In this document: positions 1 through 9,138 of the stretch, one piece after another
Position numbering within the stretch: position 1 is the stretch's first letter
How the letters are laid out: each line of letters starts with the position of its first letter
Made by a program: the position numbers and the translations under genes
From: Bacteroidota bacterium
Lineage (GTDB): Bacteria; Bacteroidota; Bacteroidia; UBA4408
DNA length: 64,000 nt
Reading direction: 5' to 3'
NCBI GenBank assembly: GCA_963169745.1
Contig: CAUJCU010000009.1
Span: forward strand, 124,001-188,000
Notes under the pieces: model-generated
What the model was told of the DNA's origin: nothing
The model's database searches: none
Seen by the model: only the letters and a program-made list of their open reading frames with translations

Positions 1-37
1 TTTTGTACACTACACCAATTACGAAATCCCAACCACT

Positions 38-613
38 ATGAAAACAGGCTTGTTTTTTGGCTCTTTTAATCCCATTCATAACGGACATTTAATATTGGCC
101 AAATTTATTTTGAATGAATATGACTTAAAGGAAATATGGTTTGTGGTAAGTCCTCAAAATCCGTTAAAAGAAAAAAAATCATTGTTAGAGGAGCATCATC
201 GTTTGCAATTAGTTCGGATAGCTGTTGAAGATGAACCTCAATTTAAAGTTTCGGATATTGAGTTTAAGCTAAAGCAACCTTCATACACCATAGACACCTT
301 AGTTCATTTAACTGAAAAATACAAAAGACCCTTTGTATTAATTATGGGTAGTGATAGCGCCCATAGTTTGCCTAAGTGGAAAAATTATAATGCTTTATTA
401 GATGGTTATGAGGTTTATGTATATCCTCGTCCTGGGGCTCCTACAGAAACGATTCCTTTGAAGCACAAGAATATAAGAATAATAAATGCACCACAAATTG
501 AGTTGTCGGCTACATACATCCGTAAATCACTAAAAAGCAAAAAAGATGTTCGGTTTTTATTAACCGAAAAGGTGTATCAATATGTTTATGAAATGCATTT
601 TTACGAAAAATAG
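38..613 (+). CDS. nadD: nicotinate-nucleotide adenylyltransferase
   Basis: Transfers AMP from ATP to nicotinate mononucleotide, giving deamido-NAD, in cytoplasmic NAD synthesis. The protein has 191 residues, normal for NadD. The nucleotidyltransferase signature GSFNPIHNGH (GxFxPxHxGH) sits at residues 8-17, and the C-terminal SATYIRKSL matches the family's (I/L)S(A/S)TxIR motif. The ATG at 38 places the Rossmann strand KTGLFFGSF right at the N-terminus, as usual. The gene lies 37 bases from the window edge, so its promoter and any upstream operon partner cannot be judged. The next gene, htrA, starts after a 155-base gap. Confidence 0.95.
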   Translation: MKTGLFFGSFNPIHNGHLILAKFILNEYDLKEIWFVVSPQNPLKEKKSLLEEHHRLQLVRIAVEDEPQFKVSDIEFKLKQPSYTIDTLVHLTEKYKRPFVLIMGSDSAHSLPKWKNYNALLDGYEVYVYPRPGAPTETIPLKHKNIRIINAPQIELSATYIRKSLKSKKDVRFLLTEKVYQYVYEMHFYEK

Positions 614-768
614 TATTTTCAGCTCGTGCTAAATTGTTTTTTAAGCTTAGGATTTTTTACTTAACAAAAATTTGAACTTGAATTAACAACTTTTTATCTG
701 TCATTTAACTATTATGGATTGCTTTTTGTAAAAGCTATAAGTATCGTTTAATTTAATATTTCAGAAAT

Positions 769-2229
769 ATGAAAAAGATAGTTAGTATAGCAATGGCAGT
801 TTTAGCCGGATTTGCTGGAGCCGCCCTATTTAATCAGTTTAAAGGTAATGGAGCATCAAAGCAGCCATTATTTAGTGCAGAGAGTAAAGTTCCTGTTAAA
901 AATGTTTTATTTACTAGCGGGGCAGCTCCGGAAAATATTGTGAATTTTGAAGATGCTGCTGAAAAGACAATACATGCGGTAGTTCATATTAAAACCTACT
1001 TCAAAGAAGACAGCTTTAATGCAGACCCTTGGTATCAATTCTTTTTTGGTGATAATCCCTATAGAAAAAACGGGCCTCAGCAAATGTCATCTGGTTCGGG
1101 TGTTATTATATCTGACAATGGATACATAGCAACAAATAATCATGTAATTAATAATGCCGAGAGAGTTGAGGTTACCTTAAACAACAACAAAACCTATAAT
1201 GCTGAAATTATTGGTCGAGACCCCAATACTGATTTAGCCTTATTAAAAATTAATGAAACAGGTTTACCATATATTATTTATGGCAATTCTGATATCGTAA
1301 AAGTTGGTCAATGGGCATTAGCTGTAGGTAATCCCTTTAATCTAACCTCTACGGTTACTGCAGGAATTATTAGTGCTAAGGGGCGTAGTATTAATATTTT
1401 GGAGGCCAATACCAACAAAGGGGCTTATCCCATAGAATCTTTTATTCAGACAGATGCTGCGGTTAACCCCGGAAATAGTGGAGGGGCTTTAGTAAATACC
1501 TCAGGAGAGTTGATTGGCATTAACTCGGCAATTGCATCAAATACTGGTTCCTATGCCGGTTATTCGTTTGCAGTGCCGGTAAACATAGTAAAGAAAGTAA
1601 TGGCCGACTTATTAGAATTTGGTACTGTTCAGCGTGCTTTTATAGGCGTAAGTATTAGAGAAATTGATAGTAAACTTGCAGAGGAAAAACATCTGAGTCA
1701 ATATCAGGGTGTATATGTGGCAGGTTTAACCGAGGGGGGTGCTGCTGATTTAGCAGGGATTAAAGAAGGTGATATTATTACAAAAATTGCAGATGCTCGG
1801 GTTAATAGCTCTCCAGAGTTACAGGAGCAAGTTAGTAAGTACCGCCCAGGTGATAAAATTGACCTTACCGTTATTAGATCAGGTAAAGAAAAACTGATGA
1901 CTTTGGTATTCAAAAATCGAAATAACAATACAGATTTGGTTAAAGTAGAGAAGTCAAGTGTTGTTAGAGCTTTGGGTGCAGTTTTTGAGCCCGTAAGTAA
2001 GGAAGAAATGCAGCGTTTAAGAATTTCGAATGGGTTAAAAATAAAACAATTGGGAGATGGCAGATTAGCTCGTTCGGGTATTAAAGAAGGGTTTATTATT
2101 ACCAGTATTGATAAGAAAGTGGTTTCGGAAATAGAGGACTTAAATTTTTTGGAAAGTAAAAAAGGAGGGGTGTTGATTGAGGGCGTTTATCCTAATGGTT
2201 TTAGAGCCTATTATGGTTTTGGGTTGTAA
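769..2229 (+). CDS. HtrA/Do family periplasmic serine protease with PDZ domains
   Basis: Envelope quality-control protease of the DegP/DegQ family. Residues 1-20 form a signal peptide or membrane anchor (MKKIVSIAMAVLAGFAGAAL). The trypsin-like domain spans about 60-260 with catalytic H125 (TNNHVIN), D155 (DPNTDLALLKI) and S237 (NPGNSGGAL). A first PDZ domain covers about 285-375 and a weaker second one about 395-486. The length of 486 is normal for Bacteroidota Do-like proteases. It is monocistronic: a hairpin terminator follows within 14 bases. Whether it acts mainly as protease or chaperone cannot be told from sequence. Confidence 0.93.
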   Translation: MKKIVSIAMAVLAGFAGAALFNQFKGNGASKQPLFSAESKVPVKNVLFTSGAAPENIVNFEDAAEKTIHAVVHIKTYFKEDSFNADPWYQFFFGDNPYRKNGPQQMSSGSGVIISDNGYIATNNHVINNAERVEVTLNNNKTYNAEIIGRDPNTDLALLKINETGLPYIIYGNSDIVKVGQWALAVGNPFNLTSTVTAGIISAKGRSINILEANTNKGAYPIESFIQTDAAVNPGNSGGALVNTSGELIGINSAIASNTGSYAGYSFAVPVNIVKKVMADLLEFGTVQRAFIGVSIREIDSKLAEEKHLSQYQGVYVAGLTEGGAADLAGIKEGDIITKIADARVNSSPELQEQVSKYRPGDKIDLTVIRSGKEKLMTLVFKNRNNNTDLVKVEKSSVVRALGAVFEPVSKEEMQRLRISNGLKIKQLGDGRLARSGIKEGFIITSIDKKVVSEIEDLNFLESKKGGVLIEGVYPNGFRAYYGFGL

Positions 2230-2242
2230 TATTTTGATGTGC

Positions 2243-2274
2243 AAAAAAAGCAGGCTGCAATGCCTGCTTTTTTT
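2243..2274. terminator. bidirectional intrinsic terminator
   Basis: A GCAGGC / GCCTGC stem (2250-2255 with 2262-2267, loop TGCAAT) is flanked by seven A on the left and seven T on the right, so it can end transcription from htrA on the plus strand and from tRNA-Leu on the minus strand. Confidence 0.85.
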
Positions 2275-2284
2275 GTTTTAAAGT

Positions 2285-2363
2285 GCCCGGGATGAGATTC
2301 GAACTCACACGATTTCTCGCCACCCCCTCAAGATGGTGCGTCTGCCAATTTCGCCACCCGGGC
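2285..2363 (-). tRNA. tRNA-Leu (anticodon GAG)
   Basis: Read on the minus strand this folds as a complete 79-base tRNA: acceptor GCCCGGG/CCCGGGC, leucine-type D arm GCGAAATTGGCAGACGC, anticodon stem CCATC/GGTGG around the loop TTGAGGG (anticodon GAG), a variable arm CGA-GAAA-TCG with a GNRA loop, and a T arm GTGAG-TTCGAAT-CTCAT. The CCA end is not encoded. The variable arm is short for a class II tRNA, but the D arm and GAG anticodon fit leucine. Confidence 0.95.
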
Positions 2364-2375
2364 TTTTAGGGAGTG

Positions 2376-2383
2376 CAAATGTA
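2376..2383 (-). promoter_or_regulatory. -7 promoter box for tRNA-Leu
   Basis: The minus strand reads TACATTTG, a perfect Bacteroidota -7 box (TAnnTTTG). It lies 12 bases before the tRNA 5' end, which allows a very short 5' leader. A TTTG on the same strand (2409-2406) is a -33 candidate, with a rather long 22-base spacer. Confidence 0.6.
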
Positions 2384-2651
2384 ATGATTCCTGAATTTAC
2401 TTTAGCAAAAGATTTAATTTTTGGATTTTTTTCAACTTTTTTCTCTTTTAGATGTTGTAAAGATACCGTATTAAGACTTCCATTTACGGTTCGCTAAATA
2501 GTGTAAAATCTTGTTTTAAGGATGATTGAAATTAAATATTACTCAACATTTTAATTATAAAGTGTAATGCCATTTGTTGCTCAAGCAGCATGATTATACA
2601 CCTTAATTAATTGTAAAAAGCATTTAGAGCCAGTAAAGACAGCTAATCATA

Positions 2652-3755
2652 CTAAACAAAAACTTTTTTATAGCGATTAATAGGTTGTTCTATAAGCTCC
2701 CATGATAGGGAGGCTAATGTAACAGAAAAAATAAAATTGATAAAGGCTTTTTCAAGAACAAGATACCGTGAGCTTATTTTTAAAATTGGGAAGAGCTCTA
2801 AAAAATACGCTGTTAAAAACGGAGCCATAAAATGAAATAGATAAATACCGTAACAAATTTTCCCTAAGTACATAACACTCTTATGTTCTAAAAAATATTT
2901 TGGAAACCCTTGGTACCTATTTAAAACTCCTGTCCCAATTAGCCACACACACATACCACTGATACTTAGCCGAAACCATATAAATGCCCAGGTATCTGTT
3001 TGGTTTACATAAATAAATCGATAACAGCAAATTAAAAAGACCAGAATACTTAAAATAAGCCAATACTTCTTTTCAAGAACACGTTCCAAGTTATTCTGGT
3101 AAACCAAGCTATGTGCCATTAACCCTCCTAAACATAAGGCATCAGCACAGCAAAATGGAATTACATAAACGGCTGTACTGTTTTCAAATATTAATAAAAC
3201 AACAGCTCGTGCTGCTACAGCAGAAACAACCCCCAATAACAAGAATGACTGTAAAAATTTTTTAGGAATAAAGAGAATAAAAAAGGGAAAGAATAAATAA
3301 AATTGCTCCTCAATTGACAAAGTCCAGAGGTGTGCAAAGGGGCCAAAATTATTTATTTTAAGGTGTAAAAAATTGGTTGTATAAGTCATTAACCAAGGGT
3401 AAATTTTACGAATTGGTTCAATGTTTAATAATAAACATAAAAAAAGAAGTAAATAATAAATAGGAAATATCCTGAGACTCCTGCGGGCGTAAAAGTTTTT
3501 TAACGACTGCCCTAAGGTTTTTTTTTGAGATTCAATTTTTATTTTCTGATATAATAAGATTCGAGTAATTAAAAAACCACTTAACACAAAATACATATCT
3601 ACCGAAACATTAGAAGCAATGGTAGTGTATTGATAAATTGATGAAATTTTTAGCCAATGTACTGCCATAATAAGCAAAACAGCAACAAAACGTAATCCGT
3701 CAAGTTGCTTAAAGTATTGCTCAGCATGAGTCTGCGTCATCGTTTTGTAATTCAA
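2652..3755 (-). CDS. acyltransferase family 3 membrane protein (OafA/YrhL type)
   Basis: Integral membrane O-acyltransferase of the Acyl_transf_3 family, which typically adds acetyl or other acyl groups to surface polysaccharide or glycolipid. Family marks: QLDGLRFVAVLLIMAVHW near residues 18-35 with the catalytic-type histidine, SGFLITRILL near 59-68, RRSLRIFPIYYLLL, and LWTLSIEEQFYLFFPF. About ten hydrophobic segments are visible in 367 residues, with no C-terminal SGNH domain. The start codon overlaps the end of the upstream helicase gene by 4 bases, so it is translated in the same operon. The acceptor substrate is unknown, and nothing around it points to a polysaccharide cluster. Confidence 0.85.
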   Translation of the reverse strand: MNYKTMTQTHAEQYFKQLDGLRFVAVLLIMAVHWLKISSIYQYTTIASNVSVDMYFVLSGFLITRILLYQKIKIESQKKTLGQSLKNFYARRSLRIFPIYYLLLFLCLLLNIEPIRKIYPWLMTYTTNFLHLKINNFGPFAHLWTLSIEEQFYLFFPFFILFIPKKFLQSFLLLGVVSAVAARAVVLLIFENSTAVYVIPFCCADALCLGGLMAHSLVYQNNLERVLEKKYWLILSILVFLICCYRFIYVNQTDTWAFIWFRLSISGMCVWLIGTGVLNRYQGFPKYFLEHKSVMYLGKICYGIYLFHFMAPFLTAYFLELFPILKISSRYLVLEKAFINFIFSVTLASLSWELIEQPINRYKKVFV

Positions 3756-6700
3756 TTAATGAGTATCTCTTGCGTGTTTAGCTGATCAGTATAAACAAGC
3801 AAAAGCTTTTCAATTTCGTAGCCCATTTGTTCTAATTCTTTTGCATAATTTTTTAACTGTTCAGCATAATGTTCATGGCGCTCACCAGTTTTATAATCGA
3901 TAATACTTATTTTTTGATTCTTTATGGCAACTAAGTCAGGACGTAGAGTGCTTCCATCCGTGAGCAGCAAAGTGTTTTCTTTTCGTAGAAAATAACTTCC
4001 ATCAAAATATTGATTAAGCTCAGGTATAGCCATAATTTCTTCTATTTTTTCATATATTTTTTTATAGTCAAAACCATATTGTTGAATGGTTATTCTGTTC
4101 TTTTTTAAAACCTCAGAAACATCAGTTGATGAGTTAATTTCAGCGAGCAGTTGATGAATAAGATTACCAAAACTAAAAGCTTCATGTTCATTTTCTGAAA
4201 GAATTTTAAATTTTTTCGTTTTTAAATATTTTCGCCAGCTCGTGTTTTCTATAGGCATATTCAAATGCCCGGTCTCTTTCTCGTGATCAGGAGCTAATGC
4301 TTTGTTTTGAATTATTCCATAACTTTGAAAATCTGTTTCTCCAATTTTTGTTGCTTCGAATGAAATTTTTTTACTCTCGATAAAAGAATCCAATAACATA
4401 ATCATTTTGCCCGCTTTATCTGAAATAATAAACAAATGTTCTTCCGGCCGCGTATAAGCCACATATACCATATTGATTATATCCATCATAATTTTTTCTT
4501 TTTCCTGAGAGTATGCCATACTATATGATGACTTATCAAGACTATCGCTGTGGGAAATTAATGTACTTTTTAATTGAGGAAATGCAGGATTATTTATGTT
4601 TACCCAATATTTAACTTCTTGTGCGTTTGTAGGATTAATATTAGCGAAAGGAATAATAACAATAGGAAACTGTAAGCCTTTTGATTTGTGTATGGTTAAA
4701 AGATTGATTGCATCAATTCCCTCAGGTACAGTAATAGAGAGTTCAACTTTTTTAATTTCCCACCAATCAATAAGAAATTGAATATTTTGTTCTTTCTTAT
4801 TCAAATTAAAAACCTGATCCATAAAGAATTTTAGATAAACATTAGGCTTTTGGTTAAACCTAAAAAGAATAATGAGTTCCATACACAACTCAAAAACAGG
4901 TAAACTTTTTAAATATTCGGTATTAAATTTAATGGAGTTTAAATTAAAAAAGCTGATTAGGGCGTTGCTGTTATTTTTCAAACACAATTCGTTATGTTGG
5001 AAATTAAGTTGTGTAATAAAATAATATCTGATAGCTGCAATGCTGATTTGGTTTGCTGGATTCTCGACAAAACGGAGTAACTCAATGATACAACGTACTT
5101 CAAAAGATGAGCTAATAAGTAACGATTCTTTAGAAATAACATCAATTCCAGAGTTTAAAAGATATTGAGCTACTAAACTACTTTGCTTATTTTTTCTAGT
5201 TAAAATGGCTATATCTTTTTTTGCATAACCCTTTTCAAGACATAGATCAATCACCTCTTTTACTCTTTGCAAAATCCAATCAGCTCCAGCTTTATCTTTT
5301 AATGCAATGTGAACAGAACCTTTATTTTCATTTGAAACTATATTTTGTTCTACCTCATTATATATTGAAGAAAAGTCAAAGTCACTTGTTTTTTTTACAC
5401 TCTCAAAAAACAAATTATTGAATTGTACTATGTTGGGCAAGCTGCGGTAGTTGGTATTTAACACTTTCTCTTCAAAACTCCTTTTTAAACTCTTTTCTTG
5501 TTCTAAAAGTGTAGGATTCATTCCCTCTGGAGCATGTAAATTCGGTAATTTTACAAACTGCTCTACTGCGCCATTCCGCCACCGGTAAATAGATTGCTTA
5601 GGATCACCAACTAACATGCTAAAAAAACCTTGTGATAGGGCATTGTGTATCAAGGGCAAAATATTGCGCCATTGTAAAATGGATGTATCCTGAAATTCAT
5701 CAATTAAAAAGGCTTGATACCGCTCTCCTATTTTTTCGTAAATATATGGTGCAGGCTCATTAGCAATTGAAGCTGCAATTAACTTGTTAAACTCACTGAT
5801 AAACAAAATATTATTTTTTTCTTTAAGAGCTTTTATTTCTTTTTTCAGCTCGCGGAGCATTGCCACTAAGAATAAATTAGCTCTTATTGTTTTGAAATCT
5901 AGATATTTTTTCAATTGGTTAGCCAAAAAATCTTGTGTTTCTTGAAATAAGAGAGATAGTTCTGGAGTTATTTTATTAATAACACTTTTTGACTCGGCTT
6001 TAGCTTTTGTGGAATATAAAATTTGTTTATCAAATGCTTTAATGACAGTATCAGTGGGACTTAAATTTTTAGTCCTAAATTCTTTCAGGTAACTGAAGTA
6101 TTTACATACTCCTTTTTCTCCTCCAGCCATATCTTGTAACGGAATAGAATTGCTGTCAATAAGCTGCAGTGCATTTTCTCCATAACTTTCAATTTTATTT
6201 CGGAACTGGGAAATAAACTCGTTTATTTTTTTATTAATTTCAATAAAGTCAGTATGAGTAAGGTGTTCAATTGATTTTAAATTTTCTTCAATTTGTTCAT
6301 TAAACAGTTGTTTCCCAATTTTTTCGAGATTTTTATCAATATTCCAACTCTTGTCATCCTGAAGTTGTTCGTCAATATAGTTCAATAAAACCAGGCTAAC
6401 TTCATTTTCAATCCCTGCTTTCCCTAATACTCGATCCACAGCTAAATGAAGCATTTCATCAGCATCAGTAGCCAAATCAAAATTTATAGGTAATTTTAAT
6501 TCAAAAGCAAAACTGCGTATAATTTTATGGTTAAAACTATCAATAGTACTTACAGCAAAGTTACTATAGTGATGCAAAATGTAGTCTAATGTTTTTTGAG
6601 CCCTTTGTTGCAATTCTATAGATGAAATGTTTTTAGTTTCTCGGATCTCCTGAAACATAATTTTAGACGATCCATTAGGTGCGCCACTGCTGAACTGCTG

Positions 6701-6886
6701 AAGTGTTTTCAGTATTCTTTCTTTCATCTCTGCAGCAGCTTTGTTTGTAAAAGTTATTGCTAGTATATGCTTAATGTTATCTTCTAAAGAAAAACCCAAT
6801 GTCAGTGAAATATACTCTTTAACTATAGTATAAGTTTTTCCTGACCCAGCTGATGATTTATAAATCTTAAAATTTCCTGATCCCAA
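3752..6886 (-). CDS. RecB/AddA-like UvrD-family helicase-nuclease
   Basis: ATP-dependent DNA helicase with a C-terminal RecB-type nuclease, probably processing double-strand breaks for recombination. In 1044 residues: Walker A SSAGSGKT (11-18), motif Ia AITFTNKAA, motif II DEFQD (396-400), motif III GDPKQSIYRWR, motif V TIHKSKGLQFP, motif VI VAYTRPEEHL, then the nuclease centre with D984, D997-Y-K999 (DYKTG) and the QLxxY box (Q1009). The start is a TTG at 6886; no ATG precedes it in frame before a stop, and the next Met (54) would delete Walker A. An AddB/RexB partner is not adjacent. The following gene is an unrelated acyltransferase overlapping by 4 bases. Confidence 0.88.
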   Translation of the reverse strand: MGSGNFKIYKSSAGSGKTYTIVKEYISLTLGFSLEDNIKHILAITFTNKAAAEMKERILKTLQQFSSGAPNGSSKIMFQEIRETKNISSIELQQRAQKTLDYILHHYSNFAVSTIDSFNHKIIRSFAFELKLPINFDLATDADEMLHLAVDRVLGKAGIENEVSLVLLNYIDEQLQDDKSWNIDKNLEKIGKQLFNEQIEENLKSIEHLTHTDFIEINKKINEFISQFRNKIESYGENALQLIDSNSIPLQDMAGGEKGVCKYFSYLKEFRTKNLSPTDTVIKAFDKQILYSTKAKAESKSVINKITPELSLLFQETQDFLANQLKKYLDFKTIRANLFLVAMLRELKKEIKALKEKNNILFISEFNKLIAASIANEPAPYIYEKIGERYQAFLIDEFQDTSILQWRNILPLIHNALSQGFFSMLVGDPKQSIYRWRNGAVEQFVKLPNLHAPEGMNPTLLEQEKSLKRSFEEKVLNTNYRSLPNIVQFNNLFFESVKKTSDFDFSSIYNEVEQNIVSNENKGSVHIALKDKAGADWILQRVKEVIDLCLEKGYAKKDIAILTRKNKQSSLVAQYLLNSGIDVISKESLLISSSFEVRCIIELLRFVENPANQISIAAIRYYFITQLNFQHNELCLKNNSNALISFFNLNSIKFNTEYLKSLPVFELCMELIILFRFNQKPNVYLKFFMDQVFNLNKKEQNIQFLIDWWEIKKVELSITVPEGIDAINLLTIHKSKGLQFPIVIIPFANINPTNAQEVKYWVNINNPAFPQLKSTLISHSDSLDKSSYSMAYSQEKEKIMMDIINMVYVAYTRPEEHLFIISDKAGKMIMLLDSFIESKKISFEATKIGETDFQSYGIIQNKALAPDHEKETGHLNMPIENTSWRKYLKTKKFKILSENEHEAFSFGNLIHQLLAEINSSTDVSEVLKKNRITIQQYGFDYKKIYEKIEEIMAIPELNQYFDGSYFLRKENTLLLTDGSTLRPDLVAIKNQKISIIDYKTGERHEHYAEQLKNYAKELEQMGYEIEKLLLVYTDQLNTQEILIN

Positions 6887-6908
6887 TTTTTGCTCTTTAA
6901 TTATGAGC

Positions 6909-6916
6909 CAAATTTA
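6909..6916 (-). promoter_or_regulatory. -7 promoter box for the helicase-nuclease operon
   Basis: The minus strand reads TAAATTTG, a perfect TAnnTTTG box, about 23 bases before the TTG start codon at 6886. This leaves a short leader and supports that start. The -33 position reads TTAT, a weak match. Confidence 0.5.
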
Positions 6917-7039
6917 TAATTTTAATTCTGGTAATATAATTTTATCATGCAGGTTTTTCGAAGTAAATTGCTGTAAGGACTTAAATTAATCGTTTTCATT
7001 TTATATACTGCTTTTTGTTAAATAAAATTAAAGCATCTA

Positions 7040-7077
7040 TACAATAATTGTATATACAATAATAGTTGCTACATTTG
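7040..7077 (+). promoter_or_regulatory. MarR operon promoter overlapped by a perfect palindrome
   Basis: A perfect -7 box TACATTTG (7070-7077) lies exactly 19 bases after ATTG (7047-7050) at the -33 position. That ATTG is the left end of a perfect 14-bp palindrome, ATTGTATATACAAT (7047-7060). A second overlapping inverted repeat, TACAATAATTGTA, spans 7040-7052. A dimeric regulator bound here would cover the -33 element, which fits autorepression by the MarR protein encoded just downstream. Confidence 0.65.
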
Positions 7078-7081
7078 TGGT

Positions 7082-7531
7082 ATGAAAAAAGAAGAATATA
7101 TAAATCAAAAGAAATTTCATACAGAAGTAGAAAGAGCACTAATTAACATTATGTACACCGCCAGTTGGATTGATTCACTACACATTCAACGTTTAAAACC
7201 GCATAGTTTATCACCGCAGCAGTATAATGTGTTGCGTATATTAAGAGGGGTTTTCCCGGGGAAATTGAAATTGGCAGATATTTCGGAGCGTATGATTGAC
7301 AAAAATTCTAATTCCACAAGGTTGGTTGAAAAGTTGCGTGAAAAAGGTTTTGTAAAAAGAGAACTATGTGAAACCAATCGTAGGCAGGTTGATATTGAAA
7401 TTACAAAAAAGGGGCTTGATACACTTTTGTTGATTGATGAAGAGTCTAAACTTTTTTTTAAAAAATTTAAAACATGTACCAAAAATGATTATGAAGAGTT
7501 AGCCCGCATTTTAGGGTTATTTCGGATCTAG
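7082..7531 (+). CDS. MarR family transcriptional regulator
   Basis: Dimeric winged-helix DNA-binding protein of 149 residues. The wHTH core runs about 45-110: SPQQYNVLRILRG, LADISERMIDKNSNSTRLVEKL (recognition region) and the wing around CETNRRQVDIEITKKG. It heads a probable operon with pirin (39-base gap) and YceI (39-base gap), a set often found together in Bacteroidota. A palindrome overlaps its promoter, suggesting autoregulation. The -7 box ends only 4 bases before the ATG, so the mRNA may be leaderless. No ligand can be inferred. Confidence 0.9.
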   Translation: MKKEEYINQKKFHTEVERALINIMYTASWIDSLHIQRLKPHSLSPQQYNVLRILRGVFPGKLKLADISERMIDKNSNSTRLVEKLREKGFVKRELCETNRRQVDIEITKKGLDTLLLIDEESKLFFKKFKTCTKNDYEELARILGLFRI

Positions 7532-7570
7532 ATACAGGGCAAATTTTATTTTATCTAAACAATACAATTT

Positions 7571-8275
7571 ATGATTAAAGCTCTTTTTTTAAACGAAACA
7601 CGCGGGCATGCAAACCATGGTTGGTTAGACAGTTACCATACTTTTAGTTTTGCTCGTTATTACAATCCGGAGCGTATGAACTTTGGTATGCTTAGAGTTT
7701 TAAATGATGATGTAGTAAAAGGAGGAGCTGGTTTTGGGGCACATTCACATGAACAAATGGAAATTATCTCAATTCCCCTATATGGTACATTACAACATCA
7801 AGACAGTACCGGAACTCAAGGTATAATTAAAGCAGGAGATGTTCAGTTGATGAGTGCCGGCAGCGGAATAGTACACAGTGAAATGAATGCATCTAAAGAA
7901 GATTCGGTTAATTTTTTACAGATTTGGGTAATCCCAAAATCGAAAAACACGCCACCTCGTTACGAACAAAAAACGTTTTTAGCTGCTGAACGTGAAAATA
8001 AAATTCAAACGTTGGTTTCACCGGATGGAACAGGACTTCGTATCAATCAGGATGCTTGGTTTCACCGATGTGATCTTAAACAAGACTTAAGTATTCATTA
8101 TGCGCTTAAAACATCACACAATGGACTATTCTTAATGGTGCTTGAAGGAAGTGTTATGCTTGCTGAACACCACTTAAAAAGACGAGATGCCATAGGTTTA
8201 TCTGCTTTTGAAAAAATACTAATTACTGCAACAGAAAATGCTGAGCTTTTGCTTATAGAAGTTCCTATGAAATAA
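7571..8275 (+). CDS. pirin family bicupin protein
   Basis: Cupin protein of 234 residues. The N-terminal cupin carries the iron-site pattern GAHSHEQMEII (two His) with later GIVHSEMNA (His and Glu), matching the four metal ligands known in pirins. The N-terminal HGWLDSYHTFSFARYYNP is the family signature. Pirin/YhhW proteins can act as quercetin dioxygenases or redox-sensitive regulators; which applies here is unknown. Second gene of the MarR-pirin-YceI group, so probably derepressed together with its neighbours by the MarR ligand. Confidence 0.9.
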   Translation: MIKALFLNETRGHANHGWLDSYHTFSFARYYNPERMNFGMLRVLNDDVVKGGAGFGAHSHEQMEIISIPLYGTLQHQDSTGTQGIIKAGDVQLMSAGSGIVHSEMNASKEDSVNFLQIWVIPKSKNTPPRYEQKTFLAAERENKIQTLVSPDGTGLRINQDAWFHRCDLKQDLSIHYALKTSHNGLFLMVLEGSVMLAEHHLKRRDAIGLSAFEKILITATENAELLLIEVPMK

Positions 8276-8314
8276 ATTAAAGCATATATTAAATACAAAC
8301 TAAAATTAAAAATT

Positions 8315-8845
8315 ATGACAAAAAAATGGACACCCGATTTTGCACACTCTGAAGTGCAATTTAAAGTTAAGCATCTTATGATTAACAATGTTACCGGAAC
8401 TTTTGGGAAATGGGATGCTGAAATAGAAAGCAGCGGTAGTGATTTTGAGCATGCCAAAATACATTTTACTGCTGAGGTTAACACCATAACAACAGGTAAT
8501 GAAATGCGCGATAATCATTTAAAAAGTGATGATTTTTTTAACGCAGAAGCCTTTCCTCAAATTAAATTTGTATCAACAGGTATGAAAAAGAAAAATGATG
8601 ATACTTATGTTCTTGAAGGGAATCTAACTATGCGTAATGTAACCAAGCCTGTAACCTTAAATGCAACGTATGGTGGGCAAATGGTTGACTTTTACGGAAA
8701 TAATAAAGCCGGATTTGAGATTGAGGGAAAAGTAAAAAGAAAAGATTTTGGACTTGCTTGGGATGCTGTAACTGAAGCTGGTGGGGTTGTGGTAAGTGAT
8801 GAAATTCGATTGATTATTAACATTCAAATACAGGAAGTAAAATAA
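8315..8845 (+). CDS. YceI family lipid-binding protein
   Basis: A 176-residue YceI-like protein. Family members form a lipocalin-like barrel that binds polyisoprenoid or other long lipids. Visible family features are WTPDFAHSEVQFKVKHLMINNVTGTFGKWDAEIE at the start (read as successive strands), LKSDDFFNAEAFPQIKFVS, and VKRKDFGLAWD near the end. No signal peptide is present, so unlike E. coli YceI it should be cytoplasmic. It closes the MarR-pirin-YceI unit and is followed by a strong hairpin terminator. Confidence 0.9.
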   Translation: MTKKWTPDFAHSEVQFKVKHLMINNVTGTFGKWDAEIESSGSDFEHAKIHFTAEVNTITTGNEMRDNHLKSDDFFNAEAFPQIKFVSTGMKKKNDDTYVLEGNLTMRNVTKPVTLNATYGGQMVDFYGNNKAGFEIEGKVKRKDFGLAWDAVTEAGGVVVSDEIRLIINIQIQEVK

Positions 8846-8868
8846 TTATTTAAATTATTTTCTAATTT

Positions 8869-8895
8869 AAAAAGTCCGGAATTTCCGGACTTTTT
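8869..8895 (+). terminator. intrinsic terminator after yceI
   Basis: Stem GTCCGGA/TCCGGAC (8874-8880 with 8884-8890, loop ATT) preceded by five A and followed by TTTTTGTTTT. It ends the MarR-pirin-YceI unit. Confidence 0.88.
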
Positions 8896-9027
8896 GTTTT
8901 TAAAACCTTTTAAGTAAGAAAAAAAATTTAAGGAAAGGGTACATTAATTAGTACAAATCTTACTTTATTATAATTTCAATTCGTTTTAAAAATAATTCTT
9001 TTACATTAATCCTCATTTTCTTTTCTT

Positions 9028-9058
9028 TTTACTAATTTTAGGCACTTAATTATATTTG
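9028..9058 (+). promoter_or_regulatory. promoter of the beta-oxidation operon
   Basis: A perfect -7 box TATATTTG (9051-9058) lies exactly 19 bases after TTTA (9028-9031), which matches the -33 TTTG at three of four bases. The predicted leader before the ATG at 9139 is about 77 bases. Confidence 0.6.
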
Positions 9059-9138
9059 AAATAGCAAGAAAGCGAAATTACCTTTTACATAAGGTTGTGA
9101 AAGAAAACAAATAAAATATTTTATCAATAATTCTGTTT

